Below are positions 11,787 through 22,736 of a stretch of 64,000 nucleotides of DNA, one piece after another. Below the pieces are notes generated by a model. It saw only the letters and a program-made list of their open reading frames with translations, had not been told where the DNA came from and did not search any database. Every line of letters starts with the position of its first letter. Position 1 is the first letter of the stretch. The translations under genes were made by a program, and so were the position numbers. Location of the stretch: the NCBI GenBank assembly GCA_003254925.1, contig QANZ01012954.1, positions 9,819 to 73,818 on the forward strand, in the 5' to 3' direction. The stretch comes from Chamaecrista fasciculata. Taxonomy: Eukaryota > Streptophyta > Magnoliopsida > Fabales > Fabaceae.

Positions 11787-12309
11787 GGATAAATTATACT
11801 TTAGAATCCTAGGGTTTGACCTCATTCCATTTTGGTACGTTGTGGTTTAAAACGTGACACTTTGTAACCTTGAGGTCTCCGTTGTTACCCCTTTGGTACC
11901 TTGAACAATTCTTCCATTAATTTTAGACGGAATTTGGCATGTGTACTCACTAAAAACTTAATTATGTCCAACATTTTACTACAACAAAGATCAAACGCTC
12001 ACTAAACCAAAACCAAGATGTCATCATTTGTCATACACTTTCATTAATTGGAATCATAAACAAGCATCCAAAGATGCATATTGTCATGCGTTTGATCTTT
12101 GTTGTGGCAAAATGTTAAATAAAATTGAGTTTTAGTGAGCCCACATGCAAGCCACGTGCCAAATTTCATCCAAAACTAACGAAAAAATTGTTCAGTATAC
12201 CAAAGGGGTAACGATGGAAATCTCAAGGTACCAAAGTGTCACGTTTTAAACCACAGAGTACCAAAGTGGAATGAGGTCAAACCACATGGTAACAAAATAT
12301 AATTTACCC
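11787..12309. mobile_element. Foldback MITE, 'gggtaaatt' family
   Basis: A 523-bp element with long inverted arms: left ggataaattatactttag and tgacctcattccattttgg, right ccaaagtggaatgaggtca ending aatttaccc. Related to 21262-21752, 43043-43432, 51570-51935 and 58202-58741. The flanking duplication is imperfect here. Confidence 0.7.
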
Positions 12310-13667
12310 TATTTTCTATTGTTACATGATCTGGTGTTAATTAATATATAGGGATTGTTCAAAATTTTAGTTTACTAAGGACAATAGTGTTGTCTAGCGA
12401 ATGACAGTTTTTGCAGTTTGGCAGATTCCAAAGATCCCAGTTACATCTAATTAAATAATATAATTAATTATACTATGCCTTTCACATTAAGAGAGAGAAC
12501 ACAAATTATGTGCAGAGGAATGAGTATTGTTTCACAAATCTACAGCTAATAATATATATATATATATATATTAATAGAGACATAAATAACTAATAAAGAC
12601 TGATGCAGAAAGTAACATGCATATGAAGAACTTATGGGGCGGTTTCAATATTGTGAACACAAAATGATGAAAATCTGTGGAATTCAATTCTTAATCACAT
12701 GCTTTTCCGTTAATCTCGCCTCTGTTCTAATCCTTAATTCACTTTTTGCTCACTTCTTCTTCTTTTTCACAAATCATATCAGCGATATGTGCCTAAGATT
12801 TTGGTCAACTGTTGCATCAGATCATATATAATTCCAACCATTAATAATAAATTAATAAGTCCTAATTAAATAGATTTTTCTGACAAAAGAAAAACAGATC
12901 TAAAATCTAATAGTCAACTCAACTCTAATTAATTACTTCATTTATCACTGGTTCTTCAATGATGGGATTTTTCTTTCGTTTCTTTTTAAATAGAAAGAAT
13001 TACTGAAATGTAACTGCTAATTCCACGCTTTTATAAAAGAATTGCAGTCAAAATACATATGGGAATATGCGGTTATGGCAAAAACCACCTGAAACCTTTC
13101 ATATTCTAATATTTAAGTATTTAACCTTCAACTTGAGTTGCATTATTGTACTAGTTTATATTATATATTTTCCCTTCTATTCATCAAATTGAAATAAAAA
13201 AAACTGAAATGCAATCTTCTTCATTGATGATCGATTCAAACAGTCCACAACAGCACTTATATATATATATATATATATACATACATCTCCACATAGCTAG
13301 TAACAATAACAATCACGAACAACTACATATTGAAGCACACATGCATGTAACTAAACATTAATTAATTTACATAGTCAAATCCATCCAAATTTATTACAGG
13401 CAGGTAGGGATAGATGGTCATGATAAATTGATTTGAATACTCGATCAAAAGAATCCAAATCAGCTAATATTGTGATTTGTGAAAGTCTCAACTACTGAAG
13501 TTCGGATGTTTGAACACTCAAACTTCTAATTATTCGATCTAATAAATTTGTCTCAAAATTCATATAACAAAAAAATAAAAAATAAAAACAATTTTTGCAT
13601 GAATCTCAAGACATATTTATTAAATCAACGAATGAGAATTTGAGTGCTTAAACACCTAAACTTACTA
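12310..13667. other. AT-rich intergenic between divergent-end PMEI genes
   Basis: No gene supported. (TA)n tracts near 12552 and 13259. The last part includes the 3' flank of the minus-strand PMEI. Confidence 0.45.
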
Positions 13668-14300
13668 TTAATAGTAGCTGAACTTGTTAACAATTGAAAG
13701 AGCTTCACTGATCAAGCTATTAGCATTTGTAACAAGGGTTTTGATTTTCTTTTGCAACGAATTTCTCACCGTCGCATCATCAAAACCGTCGGTACAAGTG
13801 CTATCATTTGTTATGGCTGCACTCATCCAAGTCCTTATGTTAGCCCATTGAAACTTGTCTTTTGGACTAAAAGTACCATTCAAGTATTTGATGGCTTTTG
13901 CAGAATCACTCACTTCACCACACGCATAGTTCATGTTTTCCAAGCAATCTTTGATGACTTGTGATTCACCATGGGAGAGATCTTTGTGTTTTGAGAGCTT
14001 TTCAAGTACAGAGGAAGCTTTGTTTGTGGCTTTGAAGGCTACAAAAATGGAGATCTTGGTGAGAGTGAGAGGGTCAGTTTTGATGATAGAGGCATATGGG
14101 GAGAGAGATTTGATGCAAATTTTAGGGTTTGAAGTGGAATTGCAATATTGTTTGATGAATGATTTGTAGGTTTTGGTGGATGTGGAGGTGTCACTAATAG
14201 TGCTGTTGGATGATGATGATGATGAAGCAATAGATGTGTTGTAGAGGGATGAGAATGAGATGATTATGAAGAAAATGGGTATAAAAGAATAATTAGACAT
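13668..14300 (-). CDS. Pectin methylesterase inhibitor
   Basis: Intronless 210-residue PMEI. The start is taken at 14300 (MSNYSF) because a hydrophobic signal peptide begins there (residues 1-25, SFIPIFFIIISFSSLYNTSIA). A further in-frame ATG at 14465 would add 55 basic residues ahead of the signal and lies upstream of the likely TATA box at 14391-14398. The four conserved cysteines are C53, C62, C119 and C169 (QYCNSTSNPKIC, IKDCLEN, STCTDGF), with an extra C127. The conserved IRTWMSAAITNDSTC block marks a PMEI. There are Ser/Thr-rich residues between signal and domain and several potential N-glycosylation sites. A decayed partial copy, including its upstream region, lies at 21012-22445. It should inhibit PMEs in the apoplast. 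Confidence 0.9.
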   Translation of the reverse strand: MSNYSFIPIFFIIISFSSLYNTSIASSSSSSNSTISDTSTSTKTYKSFIKQYCNSTSNPKICIKSLSPYASIIKTDPLTLTKISIFVAFKATNKASSVLEKLSKHKDLSHGESQVIKDCLENMNYACGEVSDSAKAIKYLNGTFSPKDKFQWANIRTWMSAAITNDSTCTDGFDDATVRNSLQKKIKTLVTNANSLISEALSIVNKFSYY

Positions 14301-16116
14301 TATTGAGGGATCGGATATATTTTCTTGTTGATGATGATGATGAGATTTGTTCTTTTTTGAATGTGAGTGAAGATTGAAGATTTGGGTTGTTTTTATAGGG
14401 AGATTTTGAGGGAATTGCATGGGAGATTGAGATTTGAAGGAAGTGACAGAGAAAAACAGAGTCATATAGGGAAAATTAAGTATGGTTTAATTAATTTTTA
14501 TTGTTTGTTGCGTATATTGTTGTTAATGTGATGAGTGGTATGAATGAATTCATTGATGATGAAGAAGATGGACACAAAAATTGATGCACAAGATGAAGCA
14601 ATGCTAGCTTTTCAAATTCCCTTACAAAAAGGGATGGCACATGCATAGCATGCTCTTCATATTTCTTAGCCACGTCTAAGTGCTTATAACCATGACTAAA
14701 TCTTGATTCTCTAAGTATTATAATTTGTATTTGACAATTGTATGATATATTGTTATGTAAGAATTTTTTTTTTTGTGAAATTAAAATGAAAGAGTATTAA
14801 AAATGTAAATGTAAAAAATTCCCAATCCCTTGAACTTCATCTTATATGTAAAAGACTTGTAGATTTTGAGAAATGACTAAAGATTTACTAAGAAAAAGAA
14901 ACAAATTAAAACAAAAGAGACGATTATCTAACTTCTAAAGAGACAAATTAAAACAAGAAACTAATGAAAGAGGATGTGGATACAGAGATCCAACTAATGA
15001 GACATATTCTTTGAGAACCTGCCATCACCTTCCAAATTGCTACAAAGTAAGAAAATATGCAAAAAGCAAAAAGAGTCACCAAATAACAACCAATAATACG
15101 TCGGTGAACAATTCTCATCATAGCCGAACATATAGACTCATCAAAATCTCTCATGGATTCAAAGATGCAAAAATCAATTACGTCTCCCATACACTTAGAA
15201 AGATAAAAAAATAATGATATCTTCTAATGAAAAGAAGTACAACTTGTAATACTAAAGAAATATTGAAGAATAATAGTATTTAGAAAGAGAACAATTTTGA
15301 AGAATCAAAATTACATTCTTCAAAAGATGAAGAGCATATTTTTTATAAGAACGTAAGAGTAGTTGCGAGAATAGAAAAGTTGAGAGAAATGTGTACTATA
15401 ACACACTACAAAGTTATGACTAAAAATTTACTTAAACTTTTTGATTTCATTTTAAAATATATATTTTCTTAATATTTAAATATAATCAAATATAATAATA
15501 ATTAACTTTTGTGAATATGACTACTTTTCGTATAAAATAAAAAATTTATCAGTTTTTTCGTCACTTTCTAAAATTTATGAAACTTGTTAGTTATTAACTT
15601 ATTATCAAACTTTAGATCAAACTTATAATAAAAGAATCTTATATGGGCTGGCACATGATTTCCAATTGGGTTTTGGAATATCATACAAGAATAGTCAAAG
15701 AAGACGTTACATTAGAATATACATTTTTCATTAGAAGATTCCATTTGTCAAGTAAATAGCTTAGGAGTTAGTTTTGTGATTAATACAGGAAAAGAACAGA
15801 CTTATCTATTAAGTATTAAGTAATTAATCTTCTGTCTAAATATTCTAAAAAACAAAAGAAAAAAGTACAACCAGTACCGGGAGAACAAGCTCCTTAATTA
15901 GTGGAGCAATTAAGTTTAATAACTTTGTAATCCTTCGGCCCTCATTTCATTCTTTCTTTTCTTTTCTAAGGTTTTCTTAAGAAAGGGGAATTTGGATAAA
16001 AAGTGTAATCATATGGGGTATTTAAATTGTGAAGTCCTTTCACTCAATAAGTTAATTTTTAAAGATCAATTCTATTCATGCATGATTCATACACTTCCAA
16101 GTTCCAATTGACTTTA
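14301..16116. other. Upstream region of the 13.7-kb PMEI, partly duplicated
   Basis: Segments 14400-14700 and 15730-15990 recur at 21835-22020 and 22180-22445 (for example cttctgtctaaatattct, and taccggg followed by aacaag). The roughly 950 bases between them, about 14770-15720, have no counterpart in the copy and are an insertion here or a deletion there. The block has a T-run at its left end (14766) and an unrecognised 80-residue frame at 14948-15190 that I do not call a gene. Confidence 0.55.
14391..14398 (-). promoter_or_regulatory. TATA box of the 13.7-kb PMEI
   Basis: Reads ctataaaa on the minus strand, 91 bases before the ATG at 14300. Its position argues against use of the longer frame starting at 14465. 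Confidence 0.55.
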
Positions 16117-16161
16117 AAATATTACCTTACATTTTTTTTTTGAACAAATATTACCTTACAT
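16117..16161. repeat. Micro-insertion with 16-bp direct repeats
   Basis: aaatattaccttacat at 16117-16132 is repeated at 16146-16161, separated only by a T-run and GAAC (13 bases). It looks like a retroposed poly(A) tail with target-site duplications, inserted on the minus strand. Confidence 0.65.
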
Positions 16162-16294
16162 ATTCAGTTACAATTGCACAATATATGTAGTGATGCGAGT
16201 ATTGTAATATTCACTCGGAACAAATGAAATCAATTCACAGCCAACCTATATAATTATTGGGAGTAAAGTTTTCAATAAAATATTAAGATCAAAG

Positions 16295-16787
16295 TGACGG
16301 AAATAAATCCAAGATGTTTACTAACCTAGAGTTGAGATCGATCTTGCATGAAGCTAAGATCTTCAAACACTATTTCAAAGAGTGAGAAGATGGAGTGAAA
16401 CAAAAGAAGAGACCAAAGTAGCAAAACGATGGACCTCAAAATGTATGAAAACACATTTACTATATATATATATATAGCCAAATTCACTAATTAGTGAATA
16501 TTACAAAGTGGTCCTTGAACATAATTACAAAACAGTCCCTTAACAAACAAACTCCACATATACATTAGTAATTCAATGAGATAATTATTAATACTCTTCG
16601 GACGTGGCTTGGGGTTCTTAGTCCGGTCCCGGAAGGCTTGTGGATAATCCAACCCATTATGAATTACCACAAGTAATATGAACCCAATCTATTCTTATTC
16701 AGACTTACGATAAATTAATTACTTATCAGCAAACATAAATATTAATCTTACAATAGATTAATGCTAATCCACACAAAAATTCCAACA
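16295..16787 (-). mobile_element. Solo LTR of an LTR retrotransposon
   Basis: A 493-bp segment beginning TGACGG and ending CCAACA on the plus strand, so it has TG...CA ends, flanked by a perfect 5-bp duplication, caaag (16290-16294 and 16788-16792). Read on the minus strand it starts TGTTGGAATTTTTGTG, the usual start of Copia-type LTRs, so minus is the favoured orientation. No internal domain or second LTR is nearby. It is best read as a solo LTR left by recombination. Confidence 0.75.
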
Positions 16788-17139
16788 CAAAGATCTAATT
16801 TGGAGTTATATTGATTGTACAATTAGCTCAATATAAAACATCTTTGTTTAGTCCACAAAGATCCCTATATATTTTGTTAACAAAGAGTAATAATGTAAAT
16901 GCTAAAATAACGTTTAATTTCATTTCTCTTAGATGTACAATGACAATTTATTAGAGTGATCTGCGATAAGTGTTAGAAGAATGTGTTATCAAAACTCTTA
17001 CACTTCACACTCCACTTACTTTCATTAAGAACAAAAAAATCATTTCCATACCAAAAACGAAGATAAACAAACTAAAAAAGATATATGCCAAAGGAGAAAG
17101 AAGCCCTATATATATATATATAGGTATATATAATAAGGC
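16788..17139. other. AT-rich spacer
   Basis: No gene supported. (TA)n near 17108-17122. Confidence 0.4.
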
Positions 17140-17154
17140 AACATTATTATCATT

Positions 17155-17751
17155 TTTTTTATAAACAAGAAAAATATATTAGATAAAAGCCAGACGACAC
17201 TTACAATCTTTAGAAATTTCAAGATTGAAACAACAGCGAAGAAGCATAAAAGGTAAACTTTGTTGAACTATTGAGCGATTGTGTATAAATAAGTCTTATA
17301 AGAAAGATATCTTGCGGATAAACTGATCCTATAAGGAATAAATCCTGAGGATGAAAATCATTACAAAATGTGTTGTCAATAAACCGTTTACCATCATACT
17401 CATTATTGATCAGGAAAGAAATCACTATGCCAATTGTAGATATCATCAACTTCCACCCATACTTGCTAATAGAGTACGAAAACATGATCAAAAGATCAGA
17501 GGCATCAGCTTCACACCATGGATGCCGCAATTTTTTCCAAGGATTTAAAACTAGAAAAACATAATCATAAATGACAGGAAAACCACAAGGGGACTGAAAT
17601 CTGAGTTTATTGAAGAGAAAAAAGAAGCACACACGACTCGAAGCTAGAGAGAAACATGACCCGAAGGTGGTAGAATCACGACTCGGAGACGGTGAAGAGA
17701 ATATGAGCATTTGGAGGAGAGGGCTACCGCTGCAAAGCAATGACAGCCGAA
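17155..17751 (-). mobile_element. LINE-like retroposed insertion, about 597 bp
   Basis: Flanked by a perfect 15-bp duplication, aacattattatcatt (17140-17154 and 17752-17766), with a T-run immediately inside the left copy. That makes it a poly(A)-tailed insertion on the minus strand. The 3' end (atctaatatatttttcttg before the tail) resembles plant L1-type LINE tails. The minus strand has one long open frame (17219-17740) that I cannot assign to any domain. It may be an internally deleted LINE, a SINE-like derivative or a retroposed transcript. Confidence 0.7.
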
Positions 17752-17766
17752 AACATTATTATCATT

Positions 17767-18189
17767 ATTAATGAGTAAACATACAAATCAATCATTAAAA
17801 GATGTACAAGTTGATTTATATCTTAAAAGTCATTGAATTAATACATCTTAATTATTTGGGTAAATTGTAATTTGGTACCCTGTGGTTAGGGGCGATTCCG
17901 CTTTGGTACCCTGAAAGAAAAATTTTTGCAGTTTGGTGCCCCGTGGTTTGCTCCGTTAGCGAATTGGTCCTTGTGCTTTATTTCCGTTGAGATTTAACGG
18001 CAAATGTGATTGTGACCACGTTAAAATGTCAAAAATCTCCCAACAAGTCTTCTCTTATGCGTTTAAGTCCTTTCCCTTCACTAAAAGGGATCAAAACATA
18101 AAGAATTAATTATAAAAGTGTCTTTAGAATACTAATATTCCAGAATTTTCTCCTTTTCATAAGATTTCTTTTGAATAGGTCCTGATGTA
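17767..18189. repeat. Half of a 'ggtaaatt' foldback element
   Basis: From 17859, ggtaaattgtaatttggta and ccgttagcgaattggtcc form one arm of the foldback family, but no matching right arm was found before the next element. Probably truncated by the 18190-19308 element. The flanking sequence is AT-rich. Confidence 0.45.
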
Positions 18190-19308
18190 ATTACACTTTA
18201 ATCCCAAAAGTTTATGATTTCTTTTGGTCCCTCAAACGTTTTCCATTCATTTTTTCCGTTAAAAAAAGGACAAAATAAACTTTCATCCCCCAAAGTTTTA
18301 GTTTTTTACATTAAGGTCATTTTCTTTTTATAATAGGATCAAAACATAAAAACAAAAAATAAACTCAGATTATAATTGAATTTTCACATCTCCATTTCTC
18401 TCTCCCTCTCTCCTCCTTCTCGTTCATTCTCTGGTCTCTCTCTCTCATATCCCCGTTAACGCCATCATCCCCTTCCCAAAACACCCTTCATCTTCAAGTT
18501 CTTCATTCTCTCTCCAACATTTCTCCTCGCCGATAAGATCCTTACGAAAATCAAAATCATACGGATCGAGAGTCAAGGGAGAAATTGGGGAAACCCATCG
18601 AGGGAGGAATAAAAGGGAAATAGCGCCAAAGAGGAAAACGCGATGAGAGAGAGGATGTAGAAGCAGAGGAAGATGAGGGAGTCGGAATCGGAATGGGAAT
18701 CGGAGGGAGGGGATTGGCTCACATCGTCTTAATCCCTCAGTTATGAGGTTTGAGAATGTAGTTGAGAGCGGCGGAGACGCCATTGAAGCTTAAGGAGAGA
18801 GAGAGAGCGAAAAACGAGAAGAAGAGAGAGATGTGAAAATTCAATTATAATCTGAATTTATTTTTAGTTTTTACGTTTTGATCCTATTATATATAGAAAA
18901 TGACCTTAATGTAAAAAACTAAAACTTTGGGGGATGAAAGTTTATTTTGTATTTTTTTTATTTTTAACGGAAAAAATGGATGGAAAACGTTTGAGGGACC
19001 AACTTTGCCAAGTTTTGGAAAACTGAGGGACCAATATGGAACGAAAAATAACTGAGGGACCAATTTGAAACATTGAGCATAACTGAGGGACCAAAATAAT
19101 CCTGAGAGGGTTTTTGATTTGTGGGGCTTGATTTTAGAAAAATTTGGGGGTTTTGATTTGTTTGTAGTGTACTTGAATGAAAATTTCAGCTTCTGGTAGT
19201 TGAATATGGGGATTTTTTTTTGATAAATCATAGATACTCATTTGTCTTTTGAAGTTCTAAGGACTATTTTGATAAAGATCATAAAATTTTGGATTAAAGT
19301 GTAATTAT
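18190..19308. mobile_element. Large foldback element with a unique core
   Basis: Outer arms aattacactttaatcc (about 18195) and ggattaaagtgtaatt (about 19292), and inner arms of about 170 bp (for example acattaaggtcattttct near 18320 mirrored near 18895), enclose a 430-bp core at 18400-18830. The core differs in composition (CT- and GA-rich, GC-higher) and holds a 112-residue minus-strand frame, 18445-18783, starting MASPPLSTTF, which I do not recognise. The right arm carries extra tandem 'gagggaccaa' units missing on the left. Parts of the right arm recur at 26275-26539 and 42330-42480. The core could be captured host sequence. Confidence 0.65.
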
Positions 19309-19348
19309 TTATATGAACACGAGATTCTTTTTTTTTTCTATTTATTTA
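19309..19348. repeat. 38-bp direct repeat flanking the PMEI pseudogene
   Basis: tatatgaacacgagattctt and the following ctatttattta recur at about 19886-19922, so the broken PMEI lies between direct repeats. The right-hand copy is in its expected place upstream of the gene, as the paralogous segment near 24826 shows. Confidence 0.7.
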
Positions 19349-19367
19349 TTATTGATCAATTGGGCCA

Positions 19368-19749
19368 TCTCATGCCTAATGTGATCCAATGTGTTCTTGA
19401 AGCCGATGACACAATTTATCAAATCGGGAGAAGAAGACGACGTCGTTTTGTTGAGAGATAAAAGAAGAGGCATTGGAAGTGGCATTAAGAGCTAGAGAGA
19501 GAGAGACATTGAGAAGTTTAGAGGGATTGGCTTCAATGGAGAGAGAGATTGAAAGCATTCAGAAGTGTATGTGGTGGAATTACAGTAAATGAAGACAAAG
19601 TTTCTGTAAGATTTTTCAATGTTGGAAGTCACCTTTGTAACTTTTTTTTGTGGAGAAATATTAATGGCATTAACAGAGGAAGCAAGAAATAGAGGAACAA
19701 GTAGGAAAATTATAACAATTGATGCCATACTATTCTTATTTCCTTCCAT
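19368..19749 (-). pseudogene. Broken PMEI gene, copy of the 23.5-kb gene
   Basis: The minus strand starts with a good signal peptide (MEGNKNSMASIVIIFLLVPL) and the PMEI opening YCNSTTYTSECFQSLSP. A deletion of about 13 bases (near 19543) relative to 23529-24158 then shifts the frame; IEANPSKLLNVSLSLALNAT continues in another frame. A second small deletion near 19455 precedes loss of everything after the HEMAH-equivalent region at about 19368. The second half of the domain and two conserved cysteines are missing. No functional inhibitor is expected. Homology to the intact gene extends upstream to about 20345. It was probably inactivated by unequal recombination or by insertion of the neighbouring foldback element. 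Confidence 0.85.
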
Positions 19750-19883
19750 CTTCAATATATTCTCTCTATGTGATATGATTATATGTCACACACCCTATAT
19801 ATATATATATATACATATATACTTTTAATTGCCGCTATTTATACTAGTGCAAGAGGAATATAATTAATATATGTGTAAATTTA

Positions 19884-21011
19884 TTATATGAACACGAGAT
19901 TCTTTTTTTTCTATTTATTTAGTTAACAAGATATATCGATAATAATAATAGGAAAAATAATGCATGGTATGATATAATTAATATTAACTCACAAGTTCGT
20001 GTGACTATAGTCTATAAATTAAAAATAAGAGAAAATTTACTATTTGGTCTCTCTTTCTTTACTAAGTTAACAATTTAGTCCCTTATTTATTTTATATACA
20101 TATATGCGTGCCCTATATATATATATATCCTTATTGATTAACTAGTTAATTAACTAGATTATCGAATTTGATGAATTATGGATAATGGTTGATTTATCAT
20201 TAACATTAGTATTAAATTTGATTCGTATTTATCTTGGGTATCAAGCTTACCTAATTCAATTATTTGCAAATAATATATATGTATGATCATAGGCTGTGTT
20301 ATGTGTAGGATTAACATGGGAAGTTTAGGGTATAGGTAACAGTTTTTAAGTTTAGTGTTATAATTAGACTATTTAACAAATTGATAAAGTGTTCGGTTGA
20401 CGATTTAATTGGTTTAATATCGCAATACAATAATTTATATAGAAGAACTAAAGACCGGTAACAAAATGATTTTTGAGGGATAAAATAGAGAAAAAAATTA
20501 ATTTAGGGATTAAATTGAGAAAAAAAAAAAGACTCTTTGACAGACTAATTAAAATAGAAAAAATATTAATATATGAGAGGTTAAAATGTAATTTTAATAT
20601 TTTAGTTGAACCAAACGGATCATTAGCAATTCACCTACAACCCAATTCCGATAATTTTGTTAGGTTATTTCCAATCTAATTCGTTTCAATTGTTGACATA
20701 GTTTCGAATATCGAACCAGTTTGTTTTTCAATTCAATTAATAATTGAATTGGTCAAACCGACCAATTCAATTAGATTATGATAACATTACTATTTAGTTC
20801 TTGAAAATTTACCAACGTTTACCCATTAGTCTCTCACCTTCGTCTTCCCCTTAATAGATCAAGGCTAATTTGACACATTAAGTGGTTATCAATGGATGCC
20901 ACATAATCTTCTGTGCCAAAAAAAAAAAGTTAAAGATGTGTAAAATTCTCCTATATTTTATCTTCTTTGGCAAAGAAAAAAAATCCTAGACTTGGCCAAG
21001 TAAATAATTGG
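19884..21011. other. Upstream part of duplication unit A, and intergenic
   Basis: 19886-20345 matches 24826-25165 (for example tccttattgatta, gggtataggtaa), apart from a 124-bp insertion at about 20005-20128. From 20346 to 21011 nothing coding was seen; 20690-20780 has aattcaattaataattgaatt-type palindromes and ccgaccaattc words reminiscent of a decayed hAT MITE. Confidence 0.55.
20005..20128. repeat. 124-bp dispersed repeat, copy 1
   Basis: ctatagtctat, aaaaataagagaaaatttac and ggtctctctttctttact recur at 28433-28556. It interrupts the homology between unit A and unit B; unit B (near 24935) shows the site without it, so it arrived after the duplication. Confidence 0.65.
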
Positions 21012-21251
21012 AGGCACTGCTTGTTGCTTTGAAGGCTATAAAAATGGAGAACTTTGGTGAGGCAGAGGCATAAGGGGAGAGAAACTGGATGCAGATTTTT
21101 AGAGTATGTGGTAGAATTGCAGTATTAATTGTTTGATGATTAATTTGTAGGTTTTGATTTAATTTGATGCAAGCAAAGGATGTTTAGAGGGATCCGATGA
21201 GAATGAGATATATGATTATGAAGAAAATGGTTATAAAACCATTATTGAGGG
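21012..21251 (-). pseudogene. PMEI fragment, copy of the 13.7-kb gene
   Basis: Matches 14007-14330 of the intact gene in the same orientation (gctttgaaggctataaaaa, gaattgcagtat, tgattatgaagaaaatgg, ccattattgaggga), with many small indels that destroy the frame, including the ATG. It covers only the N-terminal third; the rest of the gene, leftward of 21012, is absent. The 5' flank continues at 21835-22445 beyond an inserted MITE. It is not translatable. Confidence 0.8.
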
Positions 21252-21261
21252 ATTTTTTTTA

Positions 21262-21752
21262 GGGTAAATTATACATAAGGTCTCTGTGGTTTAGCCCATT
21301 TACAGAAAGGGTCTCTATGGTTTAAAAAGTGACAAATAAGAGCACGTGGTTTGCTCTGTTAACAAAAATGGTCCTAAAGTATATCGTTCAAAATTTGACA
21401 GAAATCTTGGCTAAAATATTATTTTAAGGCCCTAACTATTAATTTTTATGTGTTTGACTCCAAAACTTGACGAGTTATATTTTTGTCCAAAATTTGATGG
21501 AAATTTTGGTTAAAATACTATTTCAAATTCCTTCTCTCATACAAATAGGGAGTCAAAGACATAAAAATTAATAGTTAGGGTTTTCAAATAGTATTTTAGC
21601 CAAGATTTCCGTCAAATTTTGGATGAAAATATATCTCAAGACCCTTTTTGTTAACGGAGCAAAACATATGTCCTTATTTGTCACTTTTTAAACCACAAGG
21701 ACTCTTTTTGTAAATGAGCCAAACCACATGAACTTTTTGTATAATTTACCAA
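21262..21752. mobile_element. Foldback MITE inserted upstream of the PMEI fragment
   Basis: Inverted ends gggtaaattatacataagg and ttttgtataatttacc, with arms such as ggtctctatggtttaaaaag and cttttt plus aaaccac. Flanked by tttttttta on both sides (9 bp, but low complexity). It splits the homology to the 13.7-kb PMEI upstream region, which is therefore the uninterrupted reference. Confidence 0.75.
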
Positions 21753-22736
21753 TTTTTTTTATGTTGAAATTAGTTGGTTCTTTTTTGGTGTGATTTGTAT
21801 TTGATTTGAAGTGTTTAATTTTTACTAACGGGCGGGGGAGGTTTTGAGGGATATTTGAGAGACTGAAATTTAAAGGAAGTGAGATGAGAGAGAAAATAAA
21901 AATTTATGGACAAGATGAAGCAATAATGCTAGTTCTTCAATTCTAATTCCTTACAAAAGGGGATGCCATATGCATGAATGTATGCACAAGATTTCTTAGC
22001 CCCGTCTAAGTGCATGCTTATCACCAACACCAATATAAATATATAATCTTCATCGTCTCTCTATTATAATCTAATCTGTATCTGACTGAACAGGATTTTT
22101 AAAAAAATGCATAAAATATCAATTATTGAAACAAGTGCAACTAGTTCCGGGAAAACAAGTTATACAAAACGAAAACTCCATTTGTCAAATAAATACCTTA
22201 ATTAGGAGCTAGTTATTAATATAGTTAAAGAACAGTTTTACCTATTAACTAATTAATCTTCTGTCTAAATATTCTGATGCAAAGGAAACAAGCTAAGTAG
22301 TGCAACTAGCTAGTACCGGGAAAACAAGTTCCTTAATTAATTAATGGAACAATTGACCTAAAAAATTTTAATTAACCCTTCAATTGTTCCCTTCTTTTTC
22401 TTTTTAATTAATTAACATCAGTTTTAGGAATTCTTTAAGAAAGGAAGAAAATCACAATGCAAAACTTAGTACAGTGTTGTTTAAACCTAACAAATAATAA
22501 GTGCCTAAATGTAAAAAATAATTTTAAGTTTCTTTGGATGTGTTATTTCATGCTAGGGTCATAGGGGGTGTGTGATTACAATAATATACCGCAATATATG
22601 TATCTCAACATACTAAAGGAAATTAATTTTTTAAAGTGAGAAAATGCAAAATACTGATAAAGCATGTTAAATTTTGAATAAAAAAAACATAATAATTTAA
22701 CTATACAACACATTATTTTGAATCATTATCAAAACA
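21753..22736. other. Duplicated PMEI upstream region and intergenic
   Basis: 21835-22020 and 22180-22445 match the upstream region of the 13.7-kb PMEI. Within it a short stretch (caactag, ccgggaaaacaagtt) occurs twice, near 22130 and 22300. Beyond 22445 it is AT-rich with no gene. Confidence 0.55.

Noticed and set aside
13668-14465. Longer 265-residue version of the second PMEI
   Set aside because: The extra 55 residues precede the signal peptide and include the probable TATA region; the start at 14300 is better.
16295-16787. Part of a full LTR retrotransposon
   Set aside because: No second LTR, primer-binding site or gag-pol frame adjoins it; the 5-bp duplication directly flanks a single LTR.
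17219-17740. 173-residue minus-strand frame as a host gene
   Set aside because: It lies inside a retroposed segment with 15-bp target duplications; no start context, introns or recognised domain.
19376-19755. PMEI pseudogene rescued by an intron between its two frames
   Set aside because: Intact relatives are intronless, the shift is a 13-base deletion with no GT-AG pair, and the 3' half of the gene is missing.
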